Source of the DNA: Pseudomonas sp. MM211
Lineage (GTDB): Bacteria > Pseudomonadota > Gammaproteobacteria > Pseudomonadales > Pseudomonadaceae
Assembly: GCF_020386635.1 (NCBI RefSeq)
Contig: NZ_CP081942.1
Coordinates: forward strand, 2,914,001-2,978,000
Length of the DNA stretch: 64,000 nt
Direction: 5' to 3'
Shown: one piece after another, positions 62,091 through 64,000 of the stretch
How the letters are laid out: every line of letters starts with the position of its first letter
How positions within the stretch are numbered: the first letter of the stretch is position 1
Notes under the pieces: model-generated
Told to the model about the DNA's origin: nothing
Seen by the model: the letters and a program-made list of their open reading frames with translations, nothing else
Databases searched by the model: none
Program-made: the position numbers and the translations under genes

Positions 62091-63599
62091 ATGCGCGTAT
62101 TGATCTGTAGTGACGAAGCGAGCCTGTTGCTACCGTTGCTTGCACCCTTGGAGTTTACCTTCGAGCTATGCGACAGCTTTGCGATGTTGCTCGATGCCCT
62201 GGCAGGCAATGCCGATGCCGTTTTGATCGCCGAGGAGGTGCTGGCGGGCCAAGATGAGCGTGCATACGGCAGGCTTTTCCAATCCTCGCTTCCGCTTATT
62301 CTGCTCGGCGCTGCCACAGTCCAGGAGCCGTGCGCAGCATTAGGTGGCAGCGGTGCCGTCGTGCTGGAGCGCCCATTCACGTCGCGCTCACTGTGCAGTT
62401 GCCTGACGGCGCTCGTTAACCGTTCGCCAGGCGCCGTTCTGGAAGGGCATCGCAGCGAGGGCGAATTGGCGTTGCTGCAAAGCCAGAGGATGGATGCCGT
62501 TGGGTCGTTGACCAGCGGTATCGCACATGATTTCAACAACGTGCTTACCGGCATCATCGGCGCGCTGGATATCATGAAGCGTCGTGTTGCCAATGGCCGG
62601 TTGGAAGGAATAGGACGTTTTATCGAGGCCGCCAGCGTTTCTGCGGATCGGGCCAGTGCGCTGACCCAGCGGCTGTTGACCTTTTCCCATCGACAGCCGT
62701 TGGATGCCAGGCCCGTTGATGTGGATCCACTTCTCGAATCGCTGGAGTTGCTGATCAGGCGCACGATCAGTAAAGGTATTTCGCTGCAGGTCGATTACCG
62801 GCACGGCACGGCACGGGTTCTGGTGGATGCTCGGCAGCTGGAAAGCGCAATCCTCAACCTTGCCGTTAATGCCCGCGATGCCATGCCCAATGGCGGGCAA
62901 ATACGGCTGCACACAGCGCTGATCAGCCTGACACGGGAAGAAATGACGGCCTTGCCCGATCTGCTGCCGGGTGACTATCTGCTGATCGCCTTTTCGGATA
63001 CCGGTTATGGCATTAGCAGCGATGCGCTGGAGAAAGTTTTCGATCCGTTCTTTACCACCAAGTCCATCGGGCAGGGCAGTGGCCTGGGGCTGCCAATGGT
63101 GCATGGGTTTGCACGACAGAGCGGTGGTCAGGTCACCATTCACAGCGAGCCAGGCATTGGTACCACGGTGCGCTTGTACCTGCCCGTTGCCGCAGGCGAA
63201 CAGGATCCGGTTGCCAATCTCGTACCCGAGCATGCTTTAGGCCATCGGGTTCTGCTGGTTGAAAGCGATTCGGCGGTGCGGCTGCTGGTGTCCGAGGTGT
63301 TGGCACAGAGGCGCTGTGAAATCGTTAATGCTGCCGAACCCCAAGCGGCTATCGAGCTGCTCGCGTCCAGCGCGTCGTTCGACCTGCTGGTTTCGGATAT
63401 CAATCTGCCTGGTATCACGGCCTTGCAACTGGTCGGTTTAGCGCAACAGTGCAGGCCTGGCTTGCCTGTATTGCTGATCGCTGGCGATGCCGATGATGAG
63501 CCGCTTGCCTCGTTACCTGGCCTCAAGAGAATCAATAAACCCTTCTCCATGCGAGAGCTGAGCGAAACCATCGACGACATGTTGCCGTCGAGGCCTTGA
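62091..63599 (+). CDS. Hybrid histidine kinase with degenerate N-terminal receiver
   Basis: A 502-residue protein from ATG 62091 (MRVLICSDEASLLLPLLAPL). Residues 1-112 look like a receiver that has lost its phospho-acceptor: ADAVLIAEEVLAG has no Asp at the site, while the VVLERPFTSRSL helix keeps the fold. The kinase core has His146 in [29 protein letters not shown] and GSGLGLPMVHGFARQSGG. A C-terminal receiver carries Asp436 in LLVSDINLPGI with KPF. So it is a pseudo-receiver, kinase, receiver relay protein with no membrane helix. The input may be protein binding to the pseudo-receiver, for example the KaiC-like ATPase. It closes the signalling cluster. Confidence 0.9.
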   Translation: MRVLICSDEASLLLPLLAPLEFTFELCDSFAMLLDALAGNADAVLIAEEVLAGQDERAYGRLFQSSLPLILLGAATVQEPCAALGGSGAVVLERPFTSRSLCSCLTALVNRSPGAVLEGHRSEGELALLQSQRMDAVGSLTSGIAHDFNNVLTGIIGALDIMKRRVANGRLEGIGRFIEAASVSADRASALTQRLLTFSHRQPLDARPVDVDPLLESLELLIRRTISKGISLQVDYRHGTARVLVDARQLESAILNLAVNARDAMPNGGQIRLHTALISLTREEMTALPDLLPGDYLLIAFSDTGYGISSDALEKVFDPFFTTKSIGQGSGLGLPMVHGFARQSGGQVTIHSEPGIGTTVRLYLPVAAGEQDPVANLVPEHALGHRVLLVESDSAVRLLVSEVLAQRRCEIVNAAEPQAAIELLASSASFDLLVSDINLPGITALQLVGLAQQCRPGLPVLLIAGDADDEPLASLPGLKRINKPFSMRELSETIDDMLPSRP

Positions 63600-64000
63600 C
63601 GCTTTTTCTTGGTGCTTCCGGTCTGCCAGAGCCCGGTGTCGGTGCGCTCGCGTCAGGGGAAACGGCCTTCCGGCAACTTTTTCCCTCGATAGCATCCTGC
63701 TGCGGAATCAAAGCGTTGCTCCGTAGTCCTAAACCCTGACAACGAAAAGGCGGTAGCCCATACCGCCACCTCCAGCCTCTTGAAGTGCTGGTCTGGACGT
63801 CGATCCGTTTGCAGTACCAATGCCATTTTCCCTGCGTGCTCCCGTTGAGCAGGCAGAGCGGATTTGGTGATTGCGTTAGGGAAGGGATGCTGCTGTATGC
63901 GCCAGCCATGACGGGCTTCTGGTGGCGTGCAGGCGCTTGCGGTTGGGCTGATAACTGCCTGCGTCTATCAATTCAATGTCGCCGTACCACTATGGCGATT
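63600..64000. other. Right-edge region without a confident gene
   Basis: No recognised gene. The 125-residue minus-strand open frame (63532-63909) has no ribosome site or family signature. The hairpin at 63749-63767 could end a minus-strand gene that enters from beyond the right edge, or a small one whose start I cannot place. Confidence 0.35.
63749..63767 (-). terminator. Possible terminator, minus-strand direction
   Basis: The arms GGCGGTA (63749-63755) and TACCGCC (63761-63767) have a five-base loop and, on the minus strand, are followed by TTTTCG. It would serve a gene reading from the right. Confidence 0.5.

Noticed and set aside
63532..63909. A 125-residue minus-strand frame at the right edge
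   Set aside because: It overlaps the kinase end, has no ribosome site and no family. A gene may still enter from the right, but this frame is not convincing.

Overview
The window is a stretch of chromosome from a gamma-proteobacterium, almost certainly a Pseudomonas. The P. mendocina/oleovorans/stutzeri side of the genus is my guess and is not proven by the sequence. The reasons are strongly GC-biased codon third positions, GTAGGAGC-type REP sequences, a DUF1652 protein, FabV as enoyl reductase, bacterial FAN1, an acetylpolyamine amidohydrolase next to a polyamine-binding protein, and PctA-like chemoreceptors. I see no rRNA, tRNA, CRISPR array, prophage or complete insertion sequence. Most of the window is ordinary core or near-core chromosome with many transport and signalling genes.

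Layout. 1-5640: a small catabolic cluster (zinc-type dehydrogenase end, cupin, thiolase, flavin reductase; opposite strand: 2-keto-4-pentenoate hydratase-like and 3-hydroxyisobutyrate-dehydrogenase-like enzymes) with a divergent LysR regulator. 5770-11437: PAS hybrid histidine kinase, a second LysR gene with a long inverted repeat over its ribosome site, alpha/beta hydrolase, EamA exporter, Nudix hydrolase. 11678-16499: chemoreceptor, DoxX, then an AT-richer patch of very small genes (a 46-residue ORF containing a 22-bp hairpin, a 73-residue ORF, a KGG stress protein, DUF1652) and a periplasmic binding protein. 16785-26729: GAF/EAL protein, LysE, AGCS symporter, GNAT, SDR-like protein with divergent HxlR regulator, small membrane, C39-like and lipoprotein genes, SulP transporter. 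27130-32129: fabV, Gfo/Idh/MocA oxidoreductase, DUF1090 protein, and a chemoreceptor with the amino-acid-binding dCache motif.

32336-41519: a four-gene Mn/Fe-type ABC importer behind a Fur-like box; a MITE-like element that split a terminator; the acetylpolyamine unit (binding protein, amidohydrolase, AraC regulator); a Sel1-repeat protein; uppP. 41746-49413: MFS and EamA transporters, HIT protein, AraC regulator, lipoprotein, flavin monooxygenase, a second binding protein. 49668-54326: ahpC and ahpF with an intergenic terminator, then an M14 carboxypeptidase and two uncharacterised proteins. 54489-58489: a two-gene DNA-repair operon of FAN1 nuclease and an XPD/DinG-like iron-sulfur helicase that also carries a PD-(D/E)XK-like motif. 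58643-63599: a same-strand set of PAS histidine kinase, double-RecA KaiC-like ATPase, stand-alone receiver and hybrid kinase with a degenerate N-terminal receiver.

The most unusual points are the KaiC-like two-component module with no KaiA or KaiB in view, the MITE inserted in a terminator loop with a clean 5-bp target duplication, the FAN1-helicase operon, the small ORF with an internal perfect hairpin, and the 13-bp inverted repeat spanning the Shine-Dalgarno sequence of a LysR gene. Start codons were chosen by hand from ribosome-binding sites and domain starts, so several differ from the longest open frame.
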